The notes under the pieces: generated by a model
The model's input: only the letters and a program-made list of their open reading frames with translations
The model's database searches: none
Told to the model about the DNA's origin: nothing
Part shown: piece by piece, positions 44,537 through 53,777 of the stretch
How positions within the stretch are numbered: position 1 is the stretch's first letter
Layout: each line of letters begins with the position of its first letter
Made by a program: the position numbers and the translations under genes
Source: Massilistercora timonensis
GTDB lineage: Bacteria; Bacillota; Clostridia; Lachnospirales; Lachnospiraceae
Reading direction: 5' to 3'
Assembly: GCF_900312975.1 (NCBI RefSeq)
Contig: NZ_LT990039.1
Coordinates: forward strand, 1 to 64,000
DNA length: 64,000 nucleotides

Positions 44537-45751
44537 ATGTTGACACTGGAGAAATTTGAACAGGCAAGCGAGATCGTGAAGGATGTGACCCTTCCCACTA
44601 AGCTGGTCTACAGTGAATATCTGAGCCAGCAGAGCGGCGGGCGGATTTATCTGAAGCCGGAGAACATGCAGAAGACCGGCGCGTATAAAGTGCGGGGCGC
44701 CTACTATAAGATAAGTACCATGTCAGAGGAAGAAAGGGCCAAAGGGCTGGTGACGGCTTCCGCCGGGAACCATGCCCAGGGCGTGGCATTTGCGGCCCAG
44801 AAGTTCGGGTGTAAGGCAACCATCGTTATGCCGACGGTCACCCCCCTTATCAAAGTCAACCGGACCAAGAATTACGGAGCGGAAGTGGTGCTCCACGGGG
44901 ATGTCTATGATGATTCCTGCGCTTATGCGCTGAAGCTTGCGGAGGAGACCGGTGCCACATTTGTTCATCCCTTTGATGATCTGGATATTGCCACCGGCCA
45001 GGGAACCATCGCCATGGAGATCGTACAGGAGCTTCCCACTGTGGATTATATCCTGGCGCCCATCGGTGGAGGCGGACTGGTGACAGGGATCTCTACTCTG
45101 GCGAAGATGTTGAATCCCAAGATCCAGGTGATCGGCGTGGAGCCGGCTGCTGCTGCCAGTATGACCGCGGCCTTCCAGGCAGGAGAGCCGGTAGCTCTGG
45201 ACAGCGCAGATACCATCGCCGACGGTACTGCGGTAAAGAAGGTGGGAGAGAAGATCTTCCCGTATGCGAAGGAAAATATCGACCGGATCCTGACAGTGCA
45301 GGACGACGAACTGATCGGCGCATTTCTGGATATGGTAGAAAACCACAAGATGATCGTGGAAAATTCCGGTCTTCTGACGGTGGCTGCGCTGAAGCAGCTG
45401 GACCTGAAGGGCAAAAAGGCAGTAGCAGTCTTAAGCGGTGGAAATATGGATATCATCACCATGTCCTCCGTGGTACAGCATGGCCTGATCCAGCGCGACC
45501 GGATCTTCTCTGTGTCCGTGCTGCTGCCGGATAAGCCAGGCGAGCTGGTGCGCACAGCCAAGACCGTGGCGGATGCCCAGGGCAACGTTATCAAGCTGGA
45601 GCACAACCAGTTTGTCAGCACAAACCGGAATGCGGCGGTAGAGCTGAGGCTTACCATCGAGGCCTTCGGAACCGAGCATAAGCACGAAATCATGCAGGCG
45701 CTGGAAGATGAAGGCTTGCGGCCGAGAGAGATCGGAGCAAAATTGTATTAA
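44537..45751 (+). CDS. ilvA: Threonine ammonia-lyase (threonine dehydratase)
   Basis: A 404-residue PLP enzyme turning threonine into 2-oxobutanoate and ammonia. The PLP lysine is in MQKTGAYKVRGAYYK; ASAGNHAQGVAFAA and PIGGGGLVTGI are family motifs; an ACT domain follows at about 325-404 (FSVSVLLPDKPGELVRTAK). Length and single ACT are like the short, often catabolic form (TdcB-like). The ATG at 44537 is chosen for its AGAGGAGG site 8 bp upstream, although a GTG in frame overlaps the ftsY stop. Near a REP-like unit and a terminator-like hairpin. Confidence 0.93.
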   Translation: MLTLEKFEQASEIVKDVTLPTKLVYSEYLSQQSGGRIYLKPENMQKTGAYKVRGAYYKISTMSEEERAKGLVTASAGNHAQGVAFAAQKFGCKATIVMPTVTPLIKVNRTKNYGAEVVLHGDVYDDSCAYALKLAEETGATFVHPFDDLDIATGQGTIAMEIVQELPTVDYILAPIGGGGLVTGISTLAKMLNPKIQVIGVEPAAAASMTAAFQAGEPVALDSADTIADGTAVKKVGEKIFPYAKENIDRILTVQDDELIGAFLDMVENHKMIVENSGLLTVAALKQLDLKGKKAVAVLSGGNMDIITMSSVVQHGLIQRDRIFSVSVLLPDKPGELVRTAKTVADAQGNVIKLEHNQFVSTNRNAAVELRLTIEAFGTEHKHEIMQALEDEGLRPREIGAKLY

Positions 45752-45756
45752 TTTTA

Positions 45757-45820
45757 TAAGAGGACGTAGCCTTTTTAAACTTTGCTACGTCCTAAATTGC
45801 AAAATGCGGTGTACCCAAAT
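45757..45820. repeat. REP-like palindromic unit 2
   Basis: The arms AGGACGTAGC (45761-45770) and GCTACGTCCT (45784-45793), followed by AAATTG and GGTGTACC (45808-45815), match unit 3 near 49.3 kb in order and spacing. The loop reads partly as the reverse complement of unit 3's loop, as expected for an element that can invert or insert either way. Confidence 0.75.
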
Positions 45821-45872
45821 GGCGAGTTGTTGGAGTTGTTTGAATTGTCAATCCTTCATCTCGCCATTTTTC
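45817..45872 (+). terminator. Terminator-like hairpin after ilvA
   Basis: AAATGGCGAG / CTCGCCATTT (10 bp) with a 33-nt loop, followed by TTCT. It overlaps the edge of REP-like unit 2. The rest of the gap to the next gene holds the regulated promoter listed below. Confidence 0.6.
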
Positions 45873-45947
45873 TATGTGGAGGGATAAAACTTTCGAAGTT
45901 TTCTGGAATATCTATACAAAATCGTTGCGAATTATTTTTGGCAGGTA

Positions 45948-45981
45948 TTGACAGGAAATGTATAATTGTATACAATTATAC
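45948..45981 (+). promoter_or_regulatory. Promoter with 22-bp palindromic operator
   Basis: TTGACA (45948-45953), 17-bp spacer, TACAAT (45971-45976). A perfect 22-bp palindrome (45960-45981, core ATTGTATACAAT) covers the end of the spacer and the -10 box. GTATAC-centred palindromes are typical of FadR/VanR-type GntR regulators, and such a regulator is encoded two genes downstream in the same operon, suggesting autorepression. Confidence 0.88.
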
Positions 45982-46012
45982 GAAGAAACAATTCGAAGAG
46001 GTGAAAGTTATC

Positions 46013-47404
46013 ATGGAAGACAGGAAGGTATATCTGGACAAGCATACGAATCTTTTGCAGCTGGAGGAGCACATGTATCCGCTGGTGGATGTGGAAAAGC
46101 CAAATGTGTTCCGCAATCTGTTTCATTATGATGAGATTCCGAAGATCGCGTTCAACGACAGGATCGTGCCACACTGCATGCCGGATGAGATCTGGATCAC
46201 GGATACCACGTTCCGCGATGGTCAGCAGTCCCGGGCGCCTTACAGCACGGATCAGATCGTGAAGCTGTATGATTATCTCCACCGGCTGGGCGGGCCGGGG
46301 GGAAAGATCCGCCAGTCGGAGTTTTTCCTTTACAGCAAGAAGGACAGGGACGCTGTCTATAAATGTCTGGAGCGGGGATATCGTTTTCCGGAGGTGACCA
46401 GCTGGATCCGGGCCAACAAGAAGGATTTTGAGCTGGTAAAGGAGATCGGTCTGAAGGAGACAGGCATCCTGGTAAGCTGCTCGGATTACCACATTTTCTA
46501 TAAGCTGAAGACCACAAGAAAGAAGGCTATGGAGCAGTACCTTTCTGTTATCCGGGAATGTCTGGAGACGGGGATCAGCCCCAGGTGTCACCTGGAGGAT
46601 ATCACCCGGTCGGATATCTATGGCTTTGTGATCCCCTTCTGCCTGGAGCTTATGCACCTGATGGAGGAGTACAAGATCCCCATCAAGATCCGGGTGTGCG
46701 ATACTATGGGATATGGGGTCAATTACCCGGGGGCGGTGATCCCCCGGTCTATCCCCGGGATCATCTACGGCCTGCGGGTGCACGCGGGAGTTCCCAGCGA
46801 GCTGATCGAGTTCCACGGCCACAACGATTTCTACAAAGCGGTGAGCAATTCTACCACTGCCTGGCTCTACGGGGCATCCGGGGTGAACTGTTCTCTCTTC
46901 GGGATCGGGGAGCGGACCGGGAATACGCCGCTGGAAGCCATGGTCTTCGAGTACGCCCAGCTGCGGGGATCCCTGGACGGCATGGACACCACGGTGATCA
47001 CGGAGATCGCGGATTACTATGAAAAGGAACTGGGCTATAAGATCCCTGCCAACACCCCCTTTGTAGGAAATAACTTTAATGTGACCAGAGCCGGGATCCA
47101 TGCGGACGGCCTTCTCAAAAATGAAGAGATCTACAACATTTTCGATACGGAGAAATTCCTGAACAAGCCGCCTCGTGTGGCAGTATCCAATACCTCGGGC
47201 CTTGCGGGGATCGCTCACTGGATCAACACCTATTACCGGCTGACCGGGGAAGCGCAGGTGGACAAGAACTCCGCTCTTGTGCAGAAGGTGAAGGCCTGGG
47301 TGGACCAGGAATATGAGAGCGGCCGCGTGACCGTACTGACGGACGAGGAGCTGACTGCAGTGATCGAGACTGCCTGCCGGGAACTGGGGATCCGGCTTGA
47401 TTAA
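46013..47404 (+). CDS. Probable (Re)-citrate synthase (homocitrate/IPM-synthase family)
   Basis: A 463-residue HMGL-like enzyme of the isopropylmalate/homocitrate synthase superfamily. ITDTTFRDGQQSRAPYS carries the metal Asp and catalytic Arg; EFHGHNDFYKAVSNS has the metal His pair; GVNCSLFGIGERTGNTPLE is the family signature. The long N-terminus and C-terminus differ from LeuA. Its homologue in Clostridium kluyveri is the (Re)-citrate synthase. With icd in the same operon it would make citrate and then 2-oxoglutarate for glutamate. A homocitrate or other alkyl-malate activity cannot be excluded. Confidence 0.8.
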   Translation: MEDRKVYLDKHTNLLQLEEHMYPLVDVEKPNVFRNLFHYDEIPKIAFNDRIVPHCMPDEIWITDTTFRDGQQSRAPYSTDQIVKLYDYLHRLGGPGGKIRQSEFFLYSKKDRDAVYKCLERGYRFPEVTSWIRANKKDFELVKEIGLKETGILVSCSDYHIFYKLKTTRKKAMEQYLSVIRECLETGISPRCHLEDITRSDIYGFVIPFCLELMHLMEEYKIPIKIRVCDTMGYGVNYPGAVIPRSIPGIIYGLRVHAGVPSELIEFHGHNDFYKAVSNSTTAWLYGASGVNCSLFGIGERTGNTPLEAMVFEYAQLRGSLDGMDTTVITEIADYYEKELGYKIPANTPFVGNNFNVTRAGIHADGLLKNEEIYNIFDTEKFLNKPPRVAVSNTSGLAGIAHWINTYYRLTGEAQVDKNSALVQKVKAWVDQEYESGRVTVLTDEELTAVIETACRELGIRLD

Positions 47405-47449
47405 TCCCGGCTACGGAAAAAGCATTTGCTGGGGAGAAGGAGAGGAAAT

Positions 47450-48133
47450 ATGGAAGAATATCAGGATCAATCGCTGAGAGGAAAAGTATTTCACAAGCTG
47501 AGAGAAGATATTTTATCCGGGGTCTATCAGGATCATGAGGAGCTTAGGGAGGCCGCCATCGGAGAAGAGATGGGAGTGAGCCGCACGCCGGTGCGGGAGG
47601 CCTTACGTCAGCTGGAACTGGAAGGACTGGTGACCCTGGTTCCAAACCGGGGAGCCTATGTGACCGGGATCAGCAGCAAGGACGTGAGGGATATCTATGA
47701 GATCCGGTCCATGCTGGAAGGTCTGTGCGCCAGGTGGGCCACGGAACACATCACGCAAAAAGAGATCGAAGCCCTGGAGGAAGTGATCCTGCTGTCGGAG
47801 TTCTATCTGAAGAAACCGGGCCAGGAACAGGCCAGGCAGGTAGCGGAATTGGACGGAAAATTTCATAAAATCTTGTATGAAGCGTCAAATAGTCGTATAC
47901 TGGAACATGTATTATCGGATTTCCATAAATATGTGAAGATGGCGAGGACCTTGTCGGTGGAGGAGCAGGACCGGGCGGTCAAGTCTGTGGAGGAGCACCG
48001 GGAGATCCTGGAAGCCATCCGGAACAAGGACGCCGGACGGGCGGAAGCCCTGGCGGACCGGCATATTCGAAAGGCAATGGAAAATCTGCGGAATAAACAG
48101 GAGGAAGAAAGCGAATGGCAAAAATCAAAATGA
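47450..48133 (+). CDS. GntR-family regulator (FadR/VanR type)
   Basis: A 227-residue regulator with a winged helix ([50 protein letters not shown]) and an all-helical FCD ligand-binding domain at about 80-215, with His/Asp residues ([18 protein letters not shown]) typical of metal-assisted carboxylate binding. Ligand probably a citrate-like acid. AAGGAGAGG site before ATG; the end overlaps icd by 19 bp. It is expected to bind the palindrome upstream of the operon. Confidence 0.93.
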   Translation: MEEYQDQSLRGKVFHKLREDILSGVYQDHEELREAAIGEEMGVSRTPVREALRQLELEGLVTLVPNRGAYVTGISSKDVRDIYEIRSMLEGLCARWATEHITQKEIEALEEVILLSEFYLKKPGQEQARQVAELDGKFHKILYEASNSRILEHVLSDFHKYVKMARTLSVEEQDRAVKSVEEHREILEAIRNKDAGRAEALADRHIRKAMENLRNKQEEESEWQKSK

Positions 48134-49311
48134 CAAACCCGATCGTGGAGATGGATGGGGACGAGATGACCCGGATCCTCTGGAAGATGATCAAGGACAA
48201 TCTTCTGGAGCCGTTTATCGAGCTGAATACCGAGTATTATGATCTGGGACTGGAGCACCGCAACGAGACCAACGACCAGGTGACCATCGATTCGGCCAAT
48301 GCAACCAAGAAACATAAAGTGGCGGTGAAATGTGCCACCATCACTCCCAACGCGGCGCGGATGGAGGAGTACGATCTGAAGGAAATGTGGAAGAGCCCCA
48401 ACGGGACCATCCGGGCGATCCTGGACGGCACCGTATTCCGGGCGCCCATTGTGGTAAAAGGCATCGAGCCCTGTGTAAAAAACTGGGAGAAGCCCATCAC
48501 CATCGCAAGACATGCATACGGCGACGTTTACAAGGGAACGGAGATGAAGATCCCGGGAGCGGGAAAGGCAGAGCTTGTCTATACTGCAGCGGACGGAACG
48601 GAACAAAGAGAACTGATCCATGAGTTCCAGGGCCCGGGGATCATCCAGGGCATGCACAACCTGAACGCATCCATTGAAAGCTTTGCCAGAAGCTGCTTTA
48701 CTTACGCGCTGGATACAAAGCAGGATCTGTGGTTCGCAACCAAGGATACTATTTCTAAGAAATACGACCATACCTTCAAGGACATTTTCCAGGAGATTTA
48801 TGACGCGGAATTCGCAGAGAAGTTTGAAGCCGCCGGAATCGAGTATTTCTATACCCTGATCGACGACGCGGTAGCCCGCGTGATGAAATCCAAGGGCGGT
48901 TACATCTGGGCCTGCAAGAATTACGACGGAGATGTGATGAGCGACATGATCTCATCCGCCTTTGGTTCTCTGGCCATGATGACCTCCGTGCTGGTGTCCC
49001 CGGACGGGTATTATGAATACGAGGCGGCTCACGGGACGGTGCAGCGCCATTATTACAAACATCTGAAGGGGGAAGAGACCTCCACCAACTCCGTGGCCAC
49101 CATCTTTGCCTGGAGCGGAGCGCTGCGTAAGCGCGGGGAGCTGGACGGGAACCAGGAGCTGCAGGATTTCGCGGACCGTCTGGAGCGGGCCACCATCGAT
49201 ACCATCGAGAGCGGCAAGATGACCAAGGACCTGGCGCTGATCACCACGCTGGAGAATCCGACGGTGCTCAACAGCGAGGAATTTATCAAAGCCATCGCAG
49301 AGAAAATGTAA
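48115..49311 (+). CDS. icd: Isocitrate dehydrogenase (NADP-dependent, dimeric type)
   Basis: A 398-residue isocitrate dehydrogenase of the eukaryote-like dimeric class. [54 protein letters not shown] (phosphorylation-site region), [13 protein letters not shown] and [20 protein letters not shown] are all standard. It oxidises isocitrate to 2-oxoglutarate. The start lies inside the end of the GntR gene, 10 bp after GGAGG. Last gene of the citrate synthase operon; no aconitase is in this window. Confidence 0.95.
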   Translation: MAKIKMTNPIVEMDGDEMTRILWKMIKDNLLEPFIELNTEYYDLGLEHRNETNDQVTIDSANATKKHKVAVKCATITPNAARMEEYDLKEMWKSPNGTIRAILDGTVFRAPIVVKGIEPCVKNWEKPITIARHAYGDVYKGTEMKIPGAGKAELVYTAADGTEQRELIHEFQGPGIIQGMHNLNASIESFARSCFTYALDTKQDLWFATKDTISKKYDHTFKDIFQEIYDAEFAEKFEAAGIEYFYTLIDDAVARVMKSKGGYIWACKNYDGDVMSDMISSAFGSLAMMTSVLVSPDGYYEYEAAHGTVQRHYYKHLKGEETSTNSVATIFAWSGALRKRGELDGNQELQDFADRLERATIDTIESGKMTKDLALITTLENPTVLNSEEFIKAIAEKM

Positions 49312-49320
49312 ATTTTTATT

Positions 49321-49385
49321 CAATTGAGGACGTAGTAAAATGCAAAAAGGCTACGTCCTAAATTGACTTTTGGGGTGTACCAAAA
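49321..49385. repeat. REP-like palindromic unit 3
   Basis: The arms CAATTGAGGACGTAG (49321-49335) and CTACGTCCTAAATTG (49351-49365) form a 15-bp inverted repeat with one mismatch, followed by GGTGTACC (49374-49381) as in unit 2. It lies between icd and the flavodoxin-like gene and may also act as the icd 3' end. Confidence 0.8.
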
Positions 49386-49406
49386 TGACATAAAGGGGAG
49401 ACAGCA

Positions 49407-50117
49407 ATGAACATACTGATGATAAACGCAACCATGAAAAAGGGGAAATCATACACCATCGGCCGTGCTTTGATCGACCGGATCGCCGGGGAGGAAGACC
49501 AGGTGCAGGAGATCTTTCTGCCAAAGGATATGCCGGAATTCTGCCGCGGCTGTGCCAGATGTATCCAGGAAGGGGAGGAGCACTGCCCGGACTATCTGAT
49601 CTATCTGAAGCGGATCACCGGGATGATGGATGAGGCGGATCTTCTGATCTTCACCACGCCGGTGTTTGTCTATCATACCAGCGGGCAGATGAAGGCGCTT
49701 CTGGACCACTATGGCTACCGCTGGATGGTCCATCGCCCGGAAGGGTCCATGTTCCGGAAGCAGGCGGTGTGCATCGCCACGGCTGCGGGAGCGGGAATGA
49801 GAAGCGCCATCAGGGATATCCGGGACAGCCTGCGCTGGTGGGGTGTCTCCCGGATCTACACCTACGGAGTGGCCCTTCCCTGGGATACGCTGGAGGAGGC
49901 AGATGAGAAGAAGAAGGATGAGATGAGAGAGAAGCTGGAGCAGATCGCCTCCAGGATCCAGAGAGATCCCGGGAAGATCTTTCCTTCTCCTGGTGTCTGG
50001 ATCCGCTTCCACATCATGCGGATCTTCCAGCGGCGCAAGAAAGAGGCGGATATCGACCAGCGATACTGGGCGGAACAAGGATGGCTTGGCAGAAAACGCC
50101 CCTGGAAAGAGACATAA
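49407..50117 (+). CDS. Flavodoxin-like NAD(P)H-dependent FMN oxidoreductase
   Basis: A 236-residue flavodoxin-fold protein: ILMINATMKKGKSYTIGRAL (FMN phosphate loop), FCRGCARCIQEGEEHCPDY (Cys-rich family motif), FTTPVFVYHTSGQMKALLDHYGY (NADPH_red-like) and a longer C-terminal helix rich in Arg/Lys. Likely reduces flavin or quinone substrates; substrate unknown. GGGGAG site. Follows REP-like unit 3 and is probably monocistronic or cotranscribed with the peptidase gene. Confidence 0.85.
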   Translation: MNILMINATMKKGKSYTIGRALIDRIAGEEDQVQEIFLPKDMPEFCRGCARCIQEGEEHCPDYLIYLKRITGMMDEADLLIFTTPVFVYHTSGQMKALLDHYGYRWMVHRPEGSMFRKQAVCIATAAGAGMRSAIRDIRDSLRWWGVSRIYTYGVALPWDTLEEADEKKKDEMREKLEQIASRIQRDPGKIFPSPGVWIRFHIMRIFQRRKKEADIDQRYWAEQGWLGRKRPWKET

Positions 50118-50162
50118 AAAATGTTTTTCCGCATATAGTGCAAAAAAAGGAGTTCTATCCTT

Positions 50163-50864
50163 ATGCGCCATCCTGGAAAATATATACTTGCAATTCTTCT
50201 TCTGGCCCTCTTTACAGTGCTTTCCATGCAAAGCCTGTATGAGACGGGCCAGAATTCTTTCTGGGATCCGGTGGAAGCGGAGGACGAGACCTTCCGTGCA
50301 AAGTTCTTTTCTGAAGAACTGGAGGAAGAAGATCTCTCGAAAGCATGTAAGGCGCTTCAAAGGCAGGTGGCCGGGGAGATCCAGTATTTCCCGGTGCCGG
50401 ATTCCGTACTGGATCCAAAGCTTACCACCAGCTATGTGAATACCTGGATGGCGGAGCGAAGCTACGGCGGAAAGCGGGGCCATGAAGGTATCGACATCAT
50501 GGCGGACGTGCAGCGGCCGGGCCTCTATCCGGTGGTCAGCATGACAGATGGAGTGGTGACAAATCTTGGATGGCTGGAGCAGGGAGGCTACCGGATAGGC
50601 ATAACGGGAGATAGTGGTACTTATTACTACTACGCACATCTGGATTCCTACGGACAGGTCGGGAAAGGAGAACGGGTCCGGGCAGGGGAACTGCTGGGAT
50701 ATATGGGAGATTCAGGTTATGGCCCGGAGGGGACCAGAGGAAAGTTCGACGTACACCTGCATGTGGGGATCTATGTCTACCAGGATGGGGCGGAGATCAG
50801 CCTGAATCCTTACTATGTGCTGCAGGCGCTGGAGGATCGAAGGCTTCGGTATGAGTATTCCTGA
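50163..50864 (+). CDS. M23-family (LytM-type) metallopeptidase
   Basis: A 233-residue membrane-anchored peptidase: membrane segment at about 7-25 (YILAILLLALFTVLSM) and an M23 domain from about residue 90. Zinc ligands are expected in GHEGIDIMA (HxxxD) and FDVHLHVGI (HxH). Substrate is probably peptidoglycan cross-bridges or sporulation/division cell wall. The enzyme domain faces outwards. AAAGGAG site before ATG. Confidence 0.88.
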   Translation: MRHPGKYILAILLLALFTVLSMQSLYETGQNSFWDPVEAEDETFRAKFFSEELEEEDLSKACKALQRQVAGEIQYFPVPDSVLDPKLTTSYVNTWMAERSYGGKRGHEGIDIMADVQRPGLYPVVSMTDGVVTNLGWLEQGGYRIGITGDSGTYYYYAHLDSYGQVGKGERVRAGELLGYMGDSGYGPEGTRGKFDVHLHVGIYVYQDGAEISLNPYYVLQALEDRRLRYEYS

Positions 50865-50974
50865 GAGAAGGAAAGGCTGGAAACTCCCGGAGAAGGGTAG
50901 AGTTCTTGCGGCAGATATGGTATACTATTTTAAGTATGTGCAATCACAGGAAAACCAGCTGGAGGGAACATCCC

Positions 50975-52357
50975 ATGAAACTGCCTCAGGCATTTGAAGA
51001 GAAAATGAAGGGTCTTCTGGGAGAAGACTTTGATTCCTATATAGCCTGTTTTGACAATCCCCGTTATTATGGGCTTCGGATAAATACACAGAAAATTTCC
51101 GTGGAGGAATTCCAGCGGATCTGTCCCTTTGAGATCCGCCCCATCCCCTGGATCCACAATGGATTTTACTATGACGGGGAGAAGGAGGTGCCTTCCCGGC
51201 ATCCCTATTACTTCGCAGGTCTTTATTATCTCCAGGAGCCAAGCGCCATGACCCCGGCGGACCGGCTGCCGGTCCATCCCGGAGACCGGGTGCTGGACGT
51301 GTGCGCGGCACCGGGGGGGAAAGCCACAGAGCTGGGAGCGAAGCTTCAGGAAGAAGGCCTTCTTGCAGCCAATGACCTGAGTAGTTCCAGGGCCAAGGGG
51401 CTTCTGAAGAACATTGAGCTTTTCGGCATTGGAAATGTGCTGGTGTTAAGCGAAGAACCGGGGGCGTTAGTGCCCCGCTTTGCCGGATATTTTGACAAGA
51501 TCCTGATTGACGCGCCCTGCTCCGGCGAAGGGATGTTCCGCAAAGACCGGAAGATGGTGAAGGCCTGGGAGGAGCACGGGCCGGAGTACTTCTGCAAGAT
51601 CCAGAAAGGGATCATCCTGCAGGCGGCGCAGATGCTGCGCCCGGGCGGGCTTATGCTGTATTCTACCTGCACCTTTGACCGGCGGGAGAATGAGGAAGTG
51701 ATCGCCCATCTTCTAAGAGAGTTCCCGGAGTTTCAGATCCTGGAGATGACGCCTTATGAAGGGTTCTCACAAGGGATCCCCGGGGATCTGGAATATCCGG
51801 ATCTTAGGCGGACTGTGCGGATCTTCCCTCACAAAATGAAGGGGGAGGGCCATTATCTGGCGCTGCTTCAGAAAGGCCCCGGGGAGGAGGCGCCCCGCCT
51901 TGCCGGCCTGGGACGGCCAAAGCGGCTGCCGGAACCGCTGGCAGATTTCCTGGGGGAGATCCGGCGAGATTTTGATCCGTCCCGGATAGAGATCAATAAG
52001 GAGCGGGTGTACTATATGCCCTCCGGGATCCCGGATCTTCGGGGAGTCAGGTTCCTGCGGACAGGCCTTCTGATGGGGGAACTGAAGAAACAGCGTTTTG
52101 AGCCAAGCCAGGCGCTGGCCATGAACCTGAAGAAAGAAGAGTACGAAAAAGTGATCGATCTTTCTGCCGACGACGGGAGGGTCTTCCGCTATCTGAAGGG
52201 AGAGACCCTGGATGTGGAGGATCTGGTCCCGGAAGAGAGAGGAAAGAAGAAAAACAGCTGGTACCTGGTGTGTGTGGACGGTTATCCCCTGGGATGGGGG
52301 AAGCTTGCAGGGGGTATGCTGAAGAATAAATATCTGCCCGGATGGAGGATGTGCTGA
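50975..52357 (+). CDS. RsmF-like rRNA cytosine methyltransferase
   Basis: A 460-residue NOL1/NOP2/Sun-family m5C methyltransferase. The N-terminal region is followed by the SAM core VLDVCAAPGGKATELG, DAPCSGEGMF (PCS catalytic Cys) and LYSTCTFDRRENEEVI (TC catalytic Cys). The C-terminal part (about 300-460) resembles the PUA-like RNA-binding tail of RsmF. It methylates 16S rRNA cytosines in relatives. The ATG at 50975 follows GGAGGG by 8 bp. Head of an overlapped RNA-modification cluster. Confidence 0.93.
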   Translation: MKLPQAFEEKMKGLLGEDFDSYIACFDNPRYYGLRINTQKISVEEFQRICPFEIRPIPWIHNGFYYDGEKEVPSRHPYYFAGLYYLQEPSAMTPADRLPVHPGDRVLDVCAAPGGKATELGAKLQEEGLLAANDLSSSRAKGLLKNIELFGIGNVLVLSEEPGALVPRFAGYFDKILIDAPCSGEGMFRKDRKMVKAWEEHGPEYFCKIQKGIILQAAQMLRPGGLMLYSTCTFDRRENEEVIAHLLREFPEFQILEMTPYEGFSQGIPGDLEYPDLRRTVRIFPHKMKGEGHYLALLQKGPGEEAPRLAGLGRPKRLPEPLADFLGEIRRDFDPSRIEINKERVYYMPSGIPDLRGVRFLRTGLLMGELKKQRFEPSQALAMNLKKEEYEKVIDLSADDGRVFRYLKGETLDVEDLVPEERGKKKNSWYLVCVDGYPLGWGKLAGGMLKNKYLPGWRMC

Positions 52358-53100
52358 TGATGCGGCTGGACAAATATCTGGCGGAGATGGGGGAAGGCAC
52401 CCGGCAGGAGGTGAAGGCCTTTATCTGCAAAGGCCGGGTGATGGTGAATGGCGTCCCGGTGAAAAAGCCGGAAGCCAAAGTGGAAGAAGGAAAAGACCAG
52501 GTCACTTTGGACGGCCGCAAGATCCCCTATCAGAAATATCTGTATTATATGCTCAACAAGCCGGCGGGGGTGATCACCGCCACCACCGATAGCCGGGAAC
52601 GGACCGTTTTGGATCTTCTGGGAGAGGACCGGCGAAAAGATTTGTTTCCGGTGGGGCGGCTGGACAAGGATACGGAAGGGCTGCTTCTTATCACCAACGA
52701 CGGCCCTTTGGCCCATCGGCTCCTTTCCCCCAGGAAGCATGTGGACAAGTGTTACTATGCAAAAGTCCGGGGCGAAGTGACCGGTGAGGATGTGGAACAG
52801 TTTGCCCAAGGCCTCTTTCTTGCGGGTCTTGGGGAAGAGAAGGAAGAGAAAACCATGCCGGCCAGGCTGGAGATCCTGAAGACGGCTTCTGCGGCCGGGA
52901 AAGAAGCGCCCGGGATTGTGTCAGAGATCCTTCTGACCATCCAGGAAGGGAAGTTCCATCAGGTGAAGCGGATGTTCCAGGCGGTTGGCAAGGAAGTGCT
53001 GTATCTGAAGCGGCTGTCCATGGGAAGCCTTAAGCTGGACCCGGAGCTTGCGCCGGGGCAGTACCGGGAACTTACGAAAGAGGAGATGGAACGGTTATGA
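52357..53100 (+). CDS. RsuA/RluB-family pseudouridine synthase
   Basis: A 247-residue pseudouridine synthase. It opens with an S4 RNA-binding domain (RLDKYLAEMG, RQEVKAFICKGRVMVNGV) and continues with the catalytic core: FPVGRLDKDTEGLLLITNDG carries the essential Asp, YYMLNKPAGVITA and EGKFHQVKRMFQAVG are family motifs. The start overlaps the previous stop by one base; GGAGG lies 8 bp upstream. The target is 16S or 23S rRNA; which uridine cannot be told. Confidence 0.93.
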   Translation: MMRLDKYLAEMGEGTRQEVKAFICKGRVMVNGVPVKKPEAKVEEGKDQVTLDGRKIPYQKYLYYMLNKPAGVITATTDSRERTVLDLLGEDRRKDLFPVGRLDKDTEGLLLITNDGPLAHRLLSPRKHVDKCYYAKVRGEVTGEDVEQFAQGLFLAGLGEEKEEKTMPARLEILKTASAAGKEAPGIVSEILLTIQEGKFHQVKRMFQAVGKEVLYLKRLSMGSLKLDPELAPGQYRELTKEEMERL

Positions 53101-53777
53101 AACATATATTGGAAAATATCGATGCCGTTATTTTTGATATGGACGGGACGCTGATCGATTCCATGTGGATCTGGCCGGATATCGATCAGGTATATCTGGA
53201 GAAATACCACCTGACCCAGCCGGAGAATTTCCACCAGGATATGGAGGGAAAAAGCTACCGGGAGGTGGCCCAGTATTTCCTGGACACCTTTCCCACTTTG
53301 AAGAGGACCCGGGAAGAGGTGATGGAAGAGTGGACCCAGATGGCCTATGAGCGCTATATGACCCAGGTGCCGCTGAAAAGGGGAGCTTATGAGTTTATCT
53401 GCACCATGCGGGAAGCTGGGATCCGGACCGGCATCGCCACCAGCAACGGCCGGAAGCTGGTAGACGATACGCTGGAGGCCCTTGAGATCAGCGGACTTTT
53501 TGACTCGGTAAGGACCGCCTGCGAAGTGGAGTCGGGGAAACCGGCGCCGGATGTGTACCTTCTGGTGGCCCGGGATATCGGGGCGGATCCGGAGCGGTGC
53601 CTGGTATTTGAAGACGTTCCTATGGGGATCCTGGCAGGGAAGAATGCGGGGATGAAGGTCTGCGCGGTGGAAGATGATTTCTCCAGGCCCCAGGAGGAGA
53701 AAAAGAGAGAGCTTGCCGATTACTATATCCGGGATTACCGCGATATCATCAACGGAACCTACGAGGTGTTGGAATGA
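53097..53777 (+). CDS. HAD-family phosphatase (beta-PGM-like)
   Basis: A 226-residue HAD phosphatase with motif I DAVIFDMDGTLIDS (first Asp nucleophile), motif II IATSNGRK, motif III SGKPAPDVY and motif IV VFEDVPMGI. A C1 helical cap lies after motif I. It resembles beta-phosphoglucomutase-like phosphatases, substrate unknown. It overlaps its neighbours by 4 bp on both sides (ATGA), so it is translated with the RNA-modification cluster. Confidence 0.9.
   Translation: MKHILENIDAVIFDMDGTLIDSMWIWPDIDQVYLEKYHLTQPENFHQDMEGKSYREVAQYFLDTFPTLKRTREEVMEEWTQMAYERYMTQVPLKRGAYEFICTMREAGIRTGIATSNGRKLVDDTLEALEISGLFDSVRTACEVESGKPAPDVYLLVARDIGADPERCLVFEDVPMGILAGKNAGMKVCAVEDDFSRPQEEKKRELADYYIRDYRDIINGTYEVLE

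Noticed and set aside
45932-47218. 428-codon reverse-strand open frame
   Set aside because: Antisense of the citrate-synthase-like gene, which has clear catalytic motifs on the forward strand.
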